A stretch of 64,000 nt of DNA. Origin: Salinicoccus roseus (lineage in GTDB: Bacteria > Bacillota > Bacilli > Staphylococcales > Salinicoccaceae). The stretch's first letter is position 1. The number at the start of each line of letters is the position of its first letter. Below are positions 17,618 through 28,099 of this stretch, piece after piece. A program made the translations under genes and the position numbers. A model generated the notes under the pieces. That model worked only from the letters and a program-made list of their open reading frames with translations, was not told where the DNA came from and ran no database searches. The DNA lies in assembly GCF_003814515.1 (NCBI RefSeq), contig NZ_RKQJ01000001.1, positions 620,001 through 684,000 of the forward strand. The letters are read 5' to 3'.

Positions 17618-19795
17618 TCACCTTTCAATTTCAACCATGATATAAGGTTCGATCTGGTCTCCCTCTTTAAGGTCATTGAAGTTCTTGATCGTCAGGCCGC
17701 ATTCGTAGCCGGCCGTCACTTCCTTGGCGTCGTCTTTGAAACGCTTGAGGGTATCCAGTTCACCTTCGTAGATTACTATACCCTCTCTGATGACTCTTAC
17801 ACCTGAATCCCTGGTGATTTTACCGTCAGTGACATAGGCGCCGGCGATCGTGCCCACCTTGGAGACTTTGAATGTCTGGCGGACTTCCACGTTGCCGATG
17901 ACCTTCTCTTCATACTCGGGATCGAGCATGCCCTTCATCGCAGATTCAATCTCTTCGATGACGTTGTAGATGATGCGGTGGAGCCTCATATCGACTTTCT
18001 CACGTTCCGCGGCCTTCTTGGCATTGACGTCCGGACGGACGTTGAAGCCGATGATGATCGCTTCGGACGCGGAGGCGAGTGTAACGTCGGATTCGTTGAT
18101 CGCACCGACGCCCGTGTGGATGATGCGTACATTGACGCCTTCGACATCAATCTTCATCAGGGAGGCGCTCAATGCTTCCACAGAACCTTGCACGTCCCCT
18201 TTGATGATGAGGTTGAGGTCCTTCGTTTCGCCTTCCTTCATCTGTTCGAAGAGGTTGTCCAGTGTGACTGCAGATGTCTGCTCACGATCCTTCATGACCT
18301 GCTCTTCGCTTCTCGCTTCACCGATGCTGCGTGCTGTCTTGTCATCCTTGAAGACGACGAAACGGTCGCCTGCATGCGGCACGGCGTTCAGCCCTGTGAT
18401 TTCGACAGGCGTGGATGGACCAGCCTCCTGAATGCGGCGTCCAAGATCATCGACCATTGCCCTGACCTTGCCGAATGTATTTCCGACGACGATCGAGTCG
18501 CCGACCTTCAGCGTGCCGTGCTGGACAAGCAGTGATGCGGCAGGGCCCCTTGACTTGTCGAGCTCCGCCTCGATGACTGTGCCGACTGCCGGCCTGTCAC
18601 TCTTCGTCTTCAGTTCTGCAACTTCACCGACGAGTGTGATCATTTCAAGGAGGTCTTCAATGCCTTCTCCACTCAGTGCAGAAAGGGAAACGAAGATCGT
18701 GTCTCCACCCCAGTCTTCCGGGTAGAGGCCATGTTCACCGAGTTCCGTCATGACGCGCTCAGGATTCGCCGTCGGCTTGTCCATCTTGTTGACGGCGACG
18801 ATGATCGGCACTTCCGCCGCTTTCGCGTGGTTGATCGCTTCAATCGTCTGAGGCATTACACCATCATCGGCAGCGACGACGAGCACTGTGATGTCCGTCA
18901 CCTGCGCACCGCGTGCACGCATCGTTGTGAATGCAGCGTGTCCCGGTGTGTCGAGGAACGTGATCTTCTTGCCGCCCGACTCGATCTGGTAGGCACCGAT
19001 GTGCTGCGTGATGCCGCCCGCTTCCCCTGCCGTCACTTTCGTATGGCGGATGGAATCGAGCAGTGTTGTCTTACCGTGGTCGACGTGGCCCATGATGGTA
19101 ACGACGCTTGGACGCTCTTCATTCATGTCGTCACCGAGCTCGAAATAGTTTTCAAGGTCCGTATCGTCCACCACGACTTCGAGTTCGGCAGTGAAGCCAT
19201 GGTCGCTGGCGATCAGTTCCACTGAATCATTGTCCAGCGCCTGGTTGATATTGGCTACGATGCCCACCATAAAGAGGTCTTTGATGATCTTCGAGGAATC
19301 CACGCCAATCTTCTCGGCCAGTTCACCGACTGTGATGCCTTCCTGATAGGTGAAGTTCTTAGGAAGTTCGACCTCTTTTTTGACCGGCTCAGGCTTCTGG
19401 TTCTGGTTCTTCTGCTTGTTTCCAGGTTTCTGGTTGCGGCTGTTCTTGTTCCTGTTGCCTGCACCAGGCTTATGGTTCCTGTTGTTCCTCTGTGGCCCCT
19501 GGCCGCCCCTCTGCTGGCCGCCCTTCTGCTGGTTGCCTTGGCCGCCTTTTTGGGTGTTCTGACCACCTTGGCTGCCTTTTTGGGTATTCTGGCTTTTCGA
19601 CTGTCCGCTGTTGCTGGAGCTGCTGTCTGAAGTGCCGGATTTCTTGAATTCCTTGTTGAGGAGGTTGACCTCGCTGTCTTCGAGTGATTTCATGTGGCTC
19701 TTCACTTCGATATTCCTCGCCTGCAGGAACTCAATCACCTTTTTGCTTGGTACTCCACATTCTTTTGCATATTCGTAGATTCTGATTTTACTCAT
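17618..19795 (-). CDS. infB: Translation initiation factor IF-2
   Basis: GTPase that brings initiator tRNA to the 30S subunit and promotes 50S joining. The short N-terminal domain starts [20 protein letters not shown] glycine/glutamine/asparagine-rich linker (about residues 55-140, with many GGQ and QKG units) is followed by the G domain with [17 protein letters not shown] and NKMDKP, then domains II-IV. I start at 19795; the longer frame overlaps ylxQ. 725 residues. The low-complexity linker is typical for this factor. Confidence 0.97.
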   Translation of the reverse strand: MSKIRIYEYAKECGVPSKKVIEFLQARNIEVKSHMKSLEDSEVNLLNKEFKKSGTSDSSSSNSGQSKSQNTQKGSQGGQNTQKGGQGNQQKGGQQRGGQGPQRNNRNHKPGAGNRNKNSRNQKPGNKQKNQNQKPEPVKKEVELPKNFTYQEGITVGELAEKIGVDSSKIIKDLFMVGIVANINQALDNDSVELIASDHGFTAELEVVVDDTDLENYFELGDDMNEERPSVVTIMGHVDHGKTTLLDSIRHTKVTAGEAGGITQHIGAYQIESGGKKITFLDTPGHAAFTTMRARGAQVTDITVLVVAADDGVMPQTIEAINHAKAAEVPIIVAVNKMDKPTANPERVMTELGEHGLYPEDWGGDTIFVSLSALSGEGIEDLLEMITLVGEVAELKTKSDRPAVGTVIEAELDKSRGPAASLLVQHGTLKVGDSIVVGNTFGKVRAMVDDLGRRIQEAGPSTPVEITGLNAVPHAGDRFVVFKDDKTARSIGEARSEEQVMKDREQTSAVTLDNLFEQMKEGETKDLNLIIKGDVQGSVEALSASLMKIDVEGVNVRIIHTGVGAINESDVTLASASEAIIIGFNVRPDVNAKKAAEREKVDMRLHRIIYNVIEEIESAMKGMLDPEYEEKVIGNVEVRQTFKVSKVGTIAGAYVTDGKITRDSGVRVIREGIVIYEGELDTLKRFKDDAKEVTAGYECGLTIKNFNDLKEGDQIEPYIMVEIER

Positions 19796-19799
19796 TGAA

Positions 19800-20108
19800 T
19801 CACTTTCCTTTCTCTTTAAGCTGCAGCATCTTCCGGCTGAAACCTGGATCTGTAACTGACAATACAACCCGGTTCGGAGCGCCTGTAGCGGAGCTCAGCG
19901 CCTCGTTGGTGTAATCATCAATCAACGGTATTTCATAGTAGTTGCATTTATCTCTGACTTTCTTTGCTGTACTGCTGCCTGCATCACTGGCCAGGAATAC
20001 GGCCTTGGCCCTGTTGCGCTGGATGGATTCTATCGTCTTCTCTTCCCCGGTCGTCAACATGCCTGCGCGCTTGGCCAGCCCCAAAAGATTCAATATCCTG
20101 TCGGTCAT
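19800..20108 (-). CDS. ylxQ: L7Ae-family RNA-binding protein YlxQ
   Basis: Small kink-turn RNA-binding protein of the L7Ae/L30e fold, regularly found between rnpM and infB. 102 residues; typical segments are [20 protein letters not shown] and [20 protein letters not shown]. Probably binds structured RNA in ribosome assembly, but no defined target is established. It overlaps rnpM by 4 nt (ATGA) and ends 4 nt before infB. Confidence 0.9.
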   Translation of the reverse strand: MTDRILNLLGLAKRAGMLTTGEEKTIESIQRNRAKAVFLASDAGSSTAKKVRDKCNYYEIPLIDDYTNEALSSATGAPNRVVLSVTDPGFSRKMLQLKEKGK

Positions 20109-20389
20109 CTTTTCGGTATATCCTCGCGGTAGATCAGACGGATGATTTCATCGTATACCGGGGAGAGCGTATCACTGTCGAAACCAAGCCTGCCTTCAAG
20201 CTTCCTGCCTTTGCGTGCGGCTTCGACCTTTTCGAGGTCTTTGACCACGTAGCTGCCGCGTCCGTTCTTCTTGCCTGTCGGATCGACGAAGACCTCTCGC
20301 TCTTTCGTCACGACAATACGGAGCAGATCTTTCTTAGGATGCATTTCATTGGTAAGGATACATTTTCTGAGCGGTACTTTCTTCTTCAT
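20105..20389 (-). CDS. rnpM: RNase P modulator RnpM (YlxR)
   Basis: Small basic RNA-binding protein of the YlxR/DUF448 family, reported to bind RNase P RNA and lower its activity. 94 residues; the family signature is RKCILTNEMHPKKDLLRIV followed by DPTGKKNGRGSYV. Standard position between nusA and ylxQ, overlapping ylxQ by 4 nt. Confidence 0.9.
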   Translation of the reverse strand: MKKKVPLRKCILTNEMHPKKDLLRIVVTKEREVFVDPTGKKNGRGSYVVKDLEKVEAARKGRKLEGRLGFDSDTLSPVYDEIIRLIYREDIPKR

Positions 20390-20408
20390 GCTACATCACC
20401 CACAAGTA

Positions 20409-21461
20409 TTATTCGATGACGCCTTCTTCACGGGCGTCTGATTCGCTTTTGATATCGATCTTCCACCCTGTCAGCTTCGCAGCAAGACGGGCATTCTGCC
20501 CTCTTTTGCCGATGGCAAGCGAGAGCTGGTTGTCCGGCACGATCACCATGGTGGACTGGTTGTCCTCATCCACGATGACTTCCACCACCTGGGAAGGGCT
20601 GAGGGCATTCTTGACGAACACCCTCGGATCCTCGTTCCAGAGGACGATGTCGATCTTCTCGCCCGAGAGCTCATTGACGATCGCCTCCACACGGGCGCCC
20701 CTTGCACCAACGCAGGAACCAACCGCATCGACATCGGGATTCTGTGCATGGACGCTGATCTTGGAACGCTCACCGGCTTCCCTCGCAACACTCATGATCT
20801 CCACGGTCCCATCGAAGATTTCCGGCACTTCCTTTTCGAAAAGGCGCTTCAGCAGGTTCGGATGCGTGCGCGATACGAAGATCTGCGGCCCCTTCGTCGT
20901 CTGCTCGACTTTGTTGACGTAGACCTTGATCCTGTCATTCGGACGGTACACTTCGTTCGGCATCCTTTCGGATTCGCTCAATACGGCGTCCGTGCGGCCC
21001 AGCTGGATATGGACGAAGCGATGGTCGACACGGTCGATCAGGCCCGTCATGACCTCGTCTTCCTTGTCGATGAACTCATTGTACAGGATGCCCCTCTCTG
21101 CATCGCGGAGGCGCTGCATCACTGCCTGTTTGGCAGCCTGGGCACCGACCCGGTTGAAGTCCTTCGGTGTGACATCCTCGTCGTAGGGATCTCCGATTTC
21201 ATATGCCGGATTGACCGTACGGGCGGTTTCAAGGTCGATTTCCGCAGTGGGATCCTCGACCTCCTCGACCACATCCTTCCGGGAAACGACACGGTACGAG
21301 CCGTTTTCCATATTCAGGTCCACCTTGACGTTCTTATGCTGTGAGTAGTTCTTTTTATAGGCTGTAAGAAGTGCCGCCTCTATCGTTTCGACAAGCACTT
21401 CGTTTGGAATGCTCTTTTCCTTTTCAAGGTATTCAATTGCATTCAGTAGTTCCTGGTTCAC
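20409..21461 (-). CDS. nusA: Transcription factor NusA
   Basis: RNA polymerase-binding factor for pausing, termination and antitermination. An N-terminal polymerase-binding domain (residues 1-125), an S1 domain (about 130-200) and two KH domains (VGACVGARGARVEAIVNEL, and LAIGKRGQNARLAAKLTGWK) are visible. 350 residues, shorter than the 391 of S. aureus, lacking only the acidic tail. The start is GTG at 21461, with GGAGG 9 nt before it. Confidence 0.97.
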   Translation of the reverse strand: MNQELLNAIEYLEKEKSIPNEVLVETIEAALLTAYKKNYSQHKNVKVDLNMENGSYRVVSRKDVVEEVEDPTAEIDLETARTVNPAYEIGDPYDEDVTPKDFNRVGAQAAKQAVMQRLRDAERGILYNEFIDKEDEVMTGLIDRVDHRFVHIQLGRTDAVLSESERMPNEVYRPNDRIKVYVNKVEQTTKGPQIFVSRTHPNLLKRLFEKEVPEIFDGTVEIMSVAREAGERSKISVHAQNPDVDAVGSCVGARGARVEAIVNELSGEKIDIVLWNEDPRVFVKNALSPSQVVEVIVDEDNQSTMVIVPDNQLSLAIGKRGQNARLAAKLTGWKIDIKSESDAREEGVIE

Positions 21462-21477
21462 TAATAAGCGCCTCCAA

Positions 21478-21945
21478 TCATAATATTACCGCTTTGCGTA
21501 TGGTCGCAATCCTGTCCCGGCCAATCGTAACCGTCTTTGTTCGGGTTTTTTCCCTGTAGTCGATTGTCACTGTATCAGAATCGTAGTCTTTTAAGATGCC
21601 TGTCCATTCCTTGTTGCCGTCGATCTGCTGATACGTTTTGACATATATCCCCTGGTTCAATGTCATTTCCAGGTCGTCATCATCTTTGATCGGACGTTCG
21701 GCGCCGGGAGAAGAGACATCGAGGAAGTAGCCTCCCCTGATGATATCCCACTCATCGAGCTTTTCACCCAGTACTTCACTTGCCTGGGCACAGTCTTCGA
21801 GTGTGATGCCACCCTTTTTGTCAAGATACAGCCTCAAATAGTAGTCAGGACCCTCTTTCACATATTCCACTTCGATGAGCTTATACCCCAACTCCTCGAT
21901 CAGCGGCTGTGCATGTGTCATGACATCCTGTTCTGTACGATTCAC
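21478..21945 (-). CDS. rimP: Ribosome maturation factor RimP
   Basis: 30S assembly factor. 155 residues; the family segments YVKEGPDYYLRLYLDKKGG and ISSPG-like DVSSPGAERPIKDDDD are present. Starts with GTG (21945), about 11 nt after GGAGGGG. First gene of the rimP-nusA-rnpM-ylxQ-infB-rbfA operon, with its own promoter and a hairpin in the leader. Confidence 0.95.
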   Translation of the reverse strand: MNRTEQDVMTHAQPLIEELGYKLIEVEYVKEGPDYYLRLYLDKKGGITLEDCAQASEVLGEKLDEWDIIRGGYFLDVSSPGAERPIKDDDDLEMTLNQGIYVKTYQQIDGNKEWTGILKDYDSDTVTIDYREKTRTKTVTIGRDRIATIRKAVIL

Positions 21946-21971
21946 TGTCCATTCCCCTCCTTCAAAACTAA

Positions 21972-21999
21972 GAGAAGAACGGGCTAGCCCGTTCTTCTC
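21972..21999 (-). terminator. Hairpin in the rimP leader / polC terminator
   Basis: Perfect 13-bp stem GAGAAGAACGGGC (21972-21984) with 21987-21999 and a TA loop, followed on the minus strand by CTTAGTTTTG. It would end polC transcripts, but it also lies about 25 nt downstream of the start predicted for the rimP promoter, so it can attenuate that operon. Confidence 0.75.
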
Positions 22000-22028
22000 C
22001 TTGTGACTGGGTATTTAATATCACAATT

Positions 22029-22057
22029 ATTATATCACAGAGCAAACGTGCCTGCAA
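22029..22057 (-). promoter_or_regulatory. rimP operon promoter
   Basis: TTGCAG (22052-22057), 17-bp spacer, TATAAT (22029-22034) preceded by TGA, an extended -10. Strong sigma-A match upstream of the 13-bp hairpin. Confidence 0.82.
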
Positions 22058-22064
22058 CTGCGCG

Positions 22065-25000
22065 CTACATGTCGAAGATCGACAGCTGGGCCTTGTCCGG
22101 CAGGTGGTTCAGGCTGCCGAGTTCGGTCAGGTAGTCCACGATCTTCGGAGAGACGCCTGCACGCTTGTTCAGGTCCTCCTTGGAGATGAACGGTTCCTCA
22201 TCACGCGCCTCGACGATGCGTCTTGCGACGCTTGCCCCGAGACCCGGTACAGCGAGGAACGGCGGTATGAGCGCGTCCCCTTCGATCTTGAATTCGGTGC
22301 TGTCCGACTTCTCGACATCCACCGGGCGGATCTTATAGCCGCGCTGCGCCATTTCATTCGCCAGCTCCAGCACGATGAGCGTATCCTTCTCCTTTTTGGT
22401 CAGCTCCTGGAACCGCTGGTTCATCTCCTTAACCTTATGCTTGATCGTCGTGCTGTCCTTGACCATCGTCAGCAGATCGAAGTCCGAGGCACGTACGGTG
22501 AAGTAGCTCGCATAGTAGTAGAGCGGATAATGCACTTTGAAGTATGCGATCCGCACGGCCATGAGTACATAGGCCGCCGCGTGGGCTTTCGGGAACATGT
22601 ATTTGATCTTCTTGCATGAATCGATGTACCAGCCCGGTACACCCTGCTCACGCATTGCGGATTCATGCTCTTCGGAAAGTCCCTTCCCCTTCCTCACCTT
22701 CTCCATGATGTTGAAGGCAAGGGATGGTTCGAGCCCCTGATACATCAGGTAGACCATGATGTCGTCCCGGCAGCCGATGACGTTCTTGAGGTCGCATGTG
22801 CCGCTTCTGATGAGGTCCTGGGCGTTGCCGAGCCATACGTCGGTCCCGTGTGACAGGCCTGAGATCTGTACGAGCTCACTGAATGTCGAAGGCCGAGTAT
22901 CCTCAAGCATCTGCCGCACGAATCCCGTACCGAACTCCGGTACGCCGAGCGTGCCTGTCCGGCATACGATGTCCTCTTCAGTGACGCCGAGCACTTCCGG
23001 TGAATTGAAGAGCGACATCGTATCCTGGTCGTCCACGGGCACCGTCTTCGGATCGATGCCCGAAAGGTCCTGCAGCATGCGGATCATCGTCGGGTCATCG
23101 TGTCCGAGTATGTCCAGCTTAAGCAGGTTGTCGTGGATGGAATGGAAGTCGAAGTGCGTCGTCTTCCATTCGGACTCCACATCATCCGCAGGGTACTGGA
23201 TCGGCGTGAAATCGAAGATGTCCATATAATCCGGAACGACGATGATGCCGCCCGGGTGCTGTCCGGTCGTCCGCTTGACCCCGCTGCATCCGAGTACGAG
23301 CCGGTCGATCTCCGCGCCCCGCCGATGGAGTCCATTGTCGTTCAGGAAGCCTTTGACGTAGCCGAAGGCCGTCTTCTCTGCGACGGTGCCGATCGTCCCC
23401 GCACGGAAGACCTTGTCTTCACCGAAGAGTTCCTTCGTATAGTTGTGTGCCACCGGCTGGTAGTCACCGCTGAAGTTCAAGTCGATATCCGGCACCTTGT
23501 CCCCCTTGAATCCGAGGAAGGTTTCGAATGGGATGTCCTGCCCTTCCTTAATGAGGGCCGAACCGCATGTGCCGCATTCCTTATCGGGCAGGTCATATCC
23601 CGAGCTCACACTGCCGTCCATGAAGAATTCACTCGTCCGGCATTCGGGACATACGTAGTGCGGCGGCAGCGGATTGACTTCTGTGATTTCGGTCATCGTC
23701 GCGACGAAGCTCGAACCGACGGACCCCCGTGAACCGACGAGATAGCCGTCATTAAGGGACTTCTTGACGAGCTTCTGACTGATCAGATAGATGACTGCAA
23801 AACCGTTGCCGATGATGCTGTCGAGCTCCTTTTCAAGCCGCTCGACTACAATTTCGGGAAGGTCATCCCCATAAAGGCTGCGGGCATTGCTGTAGCTGAG
23901 CTCCCTGATTTCGTCATTCGCCCCTTCGATGTTCGGGGTATAGAGCTTGTCCTGGATCGGAACGACTTCTTCTATGCTGTCTGCAATGCGGTTCGGTGCG
24001 TCGATGACGACTTCCTTCCTGACATCCGCGTCCAGGAAGGCGAATCCTTCCAGCATTTCATCGGTCGTCCTGAAATGCGCATCCGGCAGACGTCCGCGGG
24101 AAAGCGGGTTCCCCGGATTGCTCTTCACAAGGATGTCCCGGCAGAGCTTGTCCGATTCATCCAGATAGTGCACGTTGCCTGTGGCGACGACCGGCTTGTC
24201 CAGCTCGTCACCGAGTGTGATGATGTTTGTGATGATCTCCTCAAGGGTCTTTTCATCGCGTACGATCTCACGATCGAGCAGCCGGCTGTAGAGCGCCTTG
24301 GGGAAGATTTCGAGATAGTCGTAGAAGCCCGCGACCTTCTTCGCCTGGTCATATGACTTCTGCATCATGGTCGTGAACACTTCACCGGAATCGCACGCGC
24401 TGCCGATCAGTATGCCGGACCGGTATTTTTCAAGCACCTGCTTCCTGATCCGCGGCGTCTTATAGAAGTGGTCGGTCAGTGAGGCGGAGACGATCTTGAA
24501 CAGGTTCTTCAGCCCCTCCTGGTTCTGTACGAGCAGAGTGACATGCGTCGGCATGGCCCGCTTGTAGGAATCGGAGTCGGCAAGTTTTTCATTGATGTGG
24601 CTATGGTTGTCTATGCCGAGCTTCCTGATCTGCGACAGCATCTTGATGAAGATGTATGCCGTCGCCTCCGCATCATAGATGGCCCGGTGGTGCTGGGTCA
24701 GCTCCACATTGTATTTCTTCGCGAGTATGTTCAGTCCGTGTTTTTTGAAGTCCTTGTTGATTGCGCGGGACAATTCGAGCGTATCGATGACGCCGTTGGT
24801 GTAGGAGCCGAGGCCTTCCCTGCCGTAGGCGGCTTCTATGAAGCCCATGTCGAAGCTCGCGTTGTGGGCGACGAATATCGCGTCACCGACCCACTCCTTG
24901 AAATCGGTGATCACTTCGGAAATCGGTGGTGCGTCCACCAGCATGTCATCCGTGATGCCCGTAATCTCCTTGATGGTTTCCGTCAGCGGCTCATTCGGGT

Positions 25001-26345
25001 TGCTGAAGCGCTCGAAACGGTCGATGATTTCGCCATCCTTCACCTTTACGCCGGCGAGTTCGATGATCTTGTCGTATTTGGAGGACAGGCCGGTGGTCTC
25101 CACGTCGAAGACCACGTACTCATGTGCATCGAGTACGATATCCTGGGGCCTGTAGGCGATCGGCGCCCCATCATTGACAAGCAGCCCTTCCATGCCATAG
25201 ATCATCTTGATGCCGTTCGCCTGTGCGGCATAGTAGGCATCCGGATAGGCCTGTACATTGCTGTGGTCGGTGACCGCAATGGCCTTATGGCCATAGTCCG
25301 CCGCCCGTTTGACGTATTCCCCGATATTCCTGAGGCCGTCCATCTGGCTCATTTCCGAGTGCAGGTGGAGCTCCACCCGCTTCTCCTCACTCCTGTCCGT
25401 CTTCTCCGGCTTATGGATGACGGTCAGGTTGCGGATCATGAGCACCATATCCCTTGAAAATTCATCGTATTCCACATTGCCTTCGATGACCACCCAGTCG
25501 TTCTTCGACAGGGCATCGAAGACGGCATCGTCATTCTTGCCATGCCGGGAGAACATCTTCGCGGCGATCGAATCGGTGTAGTCGGTGATCTTCAGCTGCA
25601 GTATCTTGCGGCCGGTCCGGAGTTCCCTGACTTCGGAATCGAAGATGACCCCTTCGACCTTGACGTTGAACTCCTCCTCGACGACCGTTTCAAGCGGACG
25701 GATATCGCTCATGTTCATGGATTTGCCGATCTGCTTGACGACACTCTCCTGCTGCTGCTTATCCGCTTCATTATCCTTCTGCTGTTCGATGAAGCCCTGT
25801 ACAAGCTCCGTCTTCTCTTCCTTCAGACGTGCCTCGAGCTTCGTCCGGCGGTCGGTATCGAGTGCCTTGTCGGCATGGAATTCCACTGCACTGATCGGCA
25901 TGCCGTACGTGGTGTAGGCATCGGTGAGGTTGCCGTTGATATGCTTGTTGAAATGTGCCACTTCAATTTCATTCTGTACTGAAAACGCCAAAACGCCGCC
26001 CTTGAACTGCTTGTCACAGTTGAGCAGCTGGAAGCGGATGTTCTCATTGACATTGATGTTGATGAGGGCATACTCCAGATAGTCGATGACATCCTTATCC
26101 GTGTAATGGTCTGCAGAAATGACCAACTTCGTATCTGCGATATTCGAAAAGGCATCCTCGATGCTTTTTTCCATCATGCTCCTTAAGGAGGCAGGTATCA
26201 TCTGTTCGAAATGCAGGTGGAACTCCCACAGTCTTCTATCATCATCGGACACGACCTTCTTCAATGTCCCCGTGGCCAGATAGTCTTCATTTCCCCTGAT
26301 GCCTGCCTGGTCGAGCAAGATGTTGAACTGGTCCTTTCCCTTCAC
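22065..26345 (-). CDS. polC: DNA polymerase III alpha subunit, PolC type
   Basis: Replicative polymerase of low-GC Gram-positives. Order seen: N-terminal domain, OB fold (LQLKITDYTDSIAAKMF region), PHP domain (VELHLHSEMSQMDG), DnaQ-type proofreading exonuclease (VFDVETTGLSSKYDKIIELA), zinc module (CPEC ... CGTCG), and the polymerase core with DIDLNFSGD and LLKLDILGHDDPT. About 1426 residues, full length. I prefer the GTG at 26345 (SD AGGAG 8 nt upstream); a GTG at 26354 is also in frame but touches the SD. The proS hairpin lies immediately upstream. Confidence 0.96.
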   Translation of the reverse strand: MKGKDQFNILLDQAGIRGNEDYLATGTLKKVVSDDDRRLWEFHLHFEQMIPASLRSMMEKSIEDAFSNIADTKLVISADHYTDKDVIDYLEYALININVNENIRFQLLNCDKQFKGGVLAFSVQNEIEVAHFNKHINGNLTDAYTTYGMPISAVEFHADKALDTDRRTKLEARLKEEKTELVQGFIEQQKDNEADKQQQESVVKQIGKSMNMSDIRPLETVVEEEFNVKVEGVIFDSEVRELRTGRKILQLKITDYTDSIAAKMFSRHGKNDDAVFDALSKNDWVVIEGNVEYDEFSRDMVLMIRNLTVIHKPEKTDRSEEKRVELHLHSEMSQMDGLRNIGEYVKRAADYGHKAIAVTDHSNVQAYPDAYYAAQANGIKMIYGMEGLLVNDGAPIAYRPQDIVLDAHEYVVFDVETTGLSSKYDKIIELAGVKVKDGEIIDRFERFSNPNEPLTETIKEITGITDDMLVDAPPISEVITDFKEWVGDAIFVAHNASFDMGFIEAAYGREGLGSYTNGVIDTLELSRAINKDFKKHGLNILAKKYNVELTQHHRAIYDAEATAYIFIKMLSQIRKLGIDNHSHINEKLADSDSYKRAMPTHVTLLVQNQEGLKNLFKIVSASLTDHFYKTPRIRKQVLEKYRSGILIGSACDSGEVFTTMMQKSYDQAKKVAGFYDYLEIFPKALYSRLLDREIVRDEKTLEEIITNIITLGDELDKPVVATGNVHYLDESDKLCRDILVKSNPGNPLSRGRLPDAHFRTTDEMLEGFAFLDADVRKEVVIDAPNRIADSIEEVVPIQDKLYTPNIEGANDEIRELSYSNARSLYGDDLPEIVVERLEKELDSIIGNGFAVIYLISQKLVKKSLNDGYLVGSRGSVGSSFVATMTEITEVNPLPPHYVCPECRTSEFFMDGSVSSGYDLPDKECGTCGSALIKEGQDIPFETFLGFKGDKVPDIDLNFSGDYQPVAHNYTKELFGEDKVFRAGTIGTVAEKTAFGYVKGFLNDNGLHRRGAEIDRLVLGCSGVKRTTGQHPGGIIVVPDYMDIFDFTPIQYPADDVESEWKTTHFDFHSIHDNLLKLDILGHDDPTMIRMLQDLSGIDPKTVPVDDQDTMSLFNSPEVLGVTEEDIVCRTGTLGVPEFGTGFVRQMLEDTRPSTFSELVQISGLSHGTDVWLGNAQDLIRSGTCDLKNVIGCRDDIMVYLMYQGLEPSLAFNIMEKVRKGKGLSEEHESAMREQGVPGWYIDSCKKIKYMFPKAHAAAYVLMAVRIAYFKVHYPLYYYASYFTVRASDFDLLTMVKDSTTIKHKVKEMNQRFQELTKKEKDTLIVLELANEMAQRGYKIRPVDVEKSDSTEFKIEGDALIPPFLAVPGLGASVARRIVEARDEEPFISKEDLNKRAGVSPKIVDYLTELGSLNHLPDKAQLSIFDM

Positions 26346-26360
26346 TTGCAACACTCCTAT

Positions 26361-26389
26361 AAAAGCGCGTAAATCCAGGATTTACGCGC
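26361..26389 (-). terminator. proS terminator abutting the polC SD
   Basis: 11-bp stem GCGCGTAAATC (26365-26375) with 26379-26389, followed on the minus strand by TTTTA and then at once by the polC SD. Confidence 0.8.
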
Positions 26390-26399
26390 CCAACTTCTT

Positions 26400-28088
26400 T
26401 TAATAGTTCACTTCCAGATACTGCTTCACGTCATCGATGGACAGTTCCATGGATTCTTCACTGTCCCTTGCCTTCACTTCCACTTTCCCCTCTTTGGCGG
26501 CACGGCCGACGACGATCCTGTACGGCAGGCCGATCAGATCGGAGTCTGCGAATTTCACACCTGCGCGCTCTTTCCTGTCATCATACAGCACACGATAGTG
26601 TTTGCCGAGATCTTCGTAGAGGGTTTCTGCGATTTCCGCCGCTTCCTTGTCCTTAGGGTTGGCGGTGATGATATGCACATCGAACGGCGTGACGGCCTTC
26701 GGCCAGATGATGCCACGGTCGTCATGATGGCTTTCGATGATGGCGGACAGCGTCCTCGAAATGCCGACGCCATAGCAGCCCATGAGTACAGGCACGCTTC
26801 TGCCATTCTCATCGAGTACATTCAGGTTCATCGCTTCGGAATACTTGGTGCCCAGTTTGAATACCTGGCCGACTTCGATGCCCCTCATGAACTTGACCGG
26901 ACCGCTGCCATCCTGTGCCATTTCACCTTCGGTGATGAAACGGAAATCTCCGAACGCTTCGACCTCGAAATCCCGACCATGATTGACATTGATGAAATGA
27001 TATCCGCTCTCGTTCGCCCCTGTCGGATAGTCCTGCATATTCCTGACCTGGTGGTCCAGGTATACCGGCAGGTCCGTCCCCACCGGTCCGAGGCTCCCTG
27101 GCGAGGCACTCAGCAGGTTCTCGATCTCTTCATCCGTGGCAAAGTCGATGTCATCGGTTCCGAAATGGGACTTGAGCTTCACATCGTTCAGCTCATGGTC
27201 TCCACGGAGCAGAATCATCACGTAGTCATGATCGACACGCATGATCATCGTCTTCGTCGTCTCCTCCAAGGTGATGTCGAGGAATTCTGCGAGGGAACTG
27301 CATGTGGAGACATCCGGTGTCGCCACTTTCTCGACTTCCCTGTCGCTGTTCAATTCCTCGACTTCCGGTACAGGACATCCCGCCTTCTCGATGTTTGCTG
27401 CATAGTTGCTGCCGTCGGTGTAGGCGATCGTATCTTCGCCGATGTCCGCAAGCGCCATGAATTCATGGGTATGGCTGCCGCCGATTGCTCCAGAGTCCGC
27501 TTCGACTGCACGGTAGTTCAGTCCGACGCGGCTGAAGATTTTCGAGTAGGCGCTGTACATGTCATGATATGTTTCATCCAGTGAAGCTTCATTACTGTGG
27601 AACGAATAGGCATCCTTCATGATGAATTCACGTCCGCGCAGAAGTCCATACCGTGGACGCAGTTCGTCCCGGAATTTCGTCTGGATCTGGAACAGCGTCA
27701 ACGGGAGTTTCTTGTAGCTTTTCAGTTCGTCGCGCAAGAGCGCCGTCACGATTTCCTCATGTGTCGGCCCGAGGGCGAAATCGCGCTCGTGGCGGTCCTT
27801 CATGCGCATCAGTTCGCTGCCGTACGCCTCCCAGCGGCCGGACTCCTGCCACAGCTCCTTCGGATGCAGCACGGGCATGTGGATCTCCACGCCGTCGATG
27901 GCGTTCATCTCTTCCCTGACGATCTGTTCGATGTTGTTCAGAACGAGTTTCGTGATCGGCAGATAGGTGTATATCCCGCTGGCCATCTGCTTGATCATGC
28001 CCGCCTTCAGCATCAGGCGGTGGCTCAGGCTGTCGGCATCCTGGGGCGTTTCACGCATTGTTGGTATAAACATTCTGGATTGTCTCAT
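26400..28088 (-). CDS. proS: Prolyl-tRNA synthetase (bacterial type)
   Basis: Class II synthetase charging tRNA-Pro, with an editing domain for mischarged Ala-tRNA-Pro. Motif 2 region [21 protein letters not shown]-like ([20 protein letters not shown]), an INS editing insertion (about residues 225-385), motif 3 [16 protein letters not shown], and a C-terminal anticodon domain. 562 residues, normal. Standard position between rseP and polC. Confidence 0.97.
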   Translation of the reverse strand: MRQSRMFIPTMRETPQDADSLSHRLMLKAGMIKQMASGIYTYLPITKLVLNNIEQIVREEMNAIDGVEIHMPVLHPKELWQESGRWEAYGSELMRMKDRHERDFALGPTHEEIVTALLRDELKSYKKLPLTLFQIQTKFRDELRPRYGLLRGREFIMKDAYSFHSNEASLDETYHDMYSAYSKIFSRVGLNYRAVEADSGAIGGSHTHEFMALADIGEDTIAYTDGSNYAANIEKAGCPVPEVEELNSDREVEKVATPDVSTCSSLAEFLDITLEETTKTMIMRVDHDYVMILLRGDHELNDVKLKSHFGTDDIDFATDEEIENLLSASPGSLGPVGTDLPVYLDHQVRNMQDYPTGANESGYHFINVNHGRDFEVEAFGDFRFITEGEMAQDGSGPVKFMRGIEVGQVFKLGTKYSEAMNLNVLDENGRSVPVLMGCYGVGISRTLSAIIESHHDDRGIIWPKAVTPFDVHIITANPKDKEAAEIAETLYEDLGKHYRVLYDDRKERAGVKFADSDLIGLPYRIVVGRAAKEGKVEVKARDSEESMELSIDDVKQYLEVNY

Positions 28089-28099
28089 TCATTTCACTC

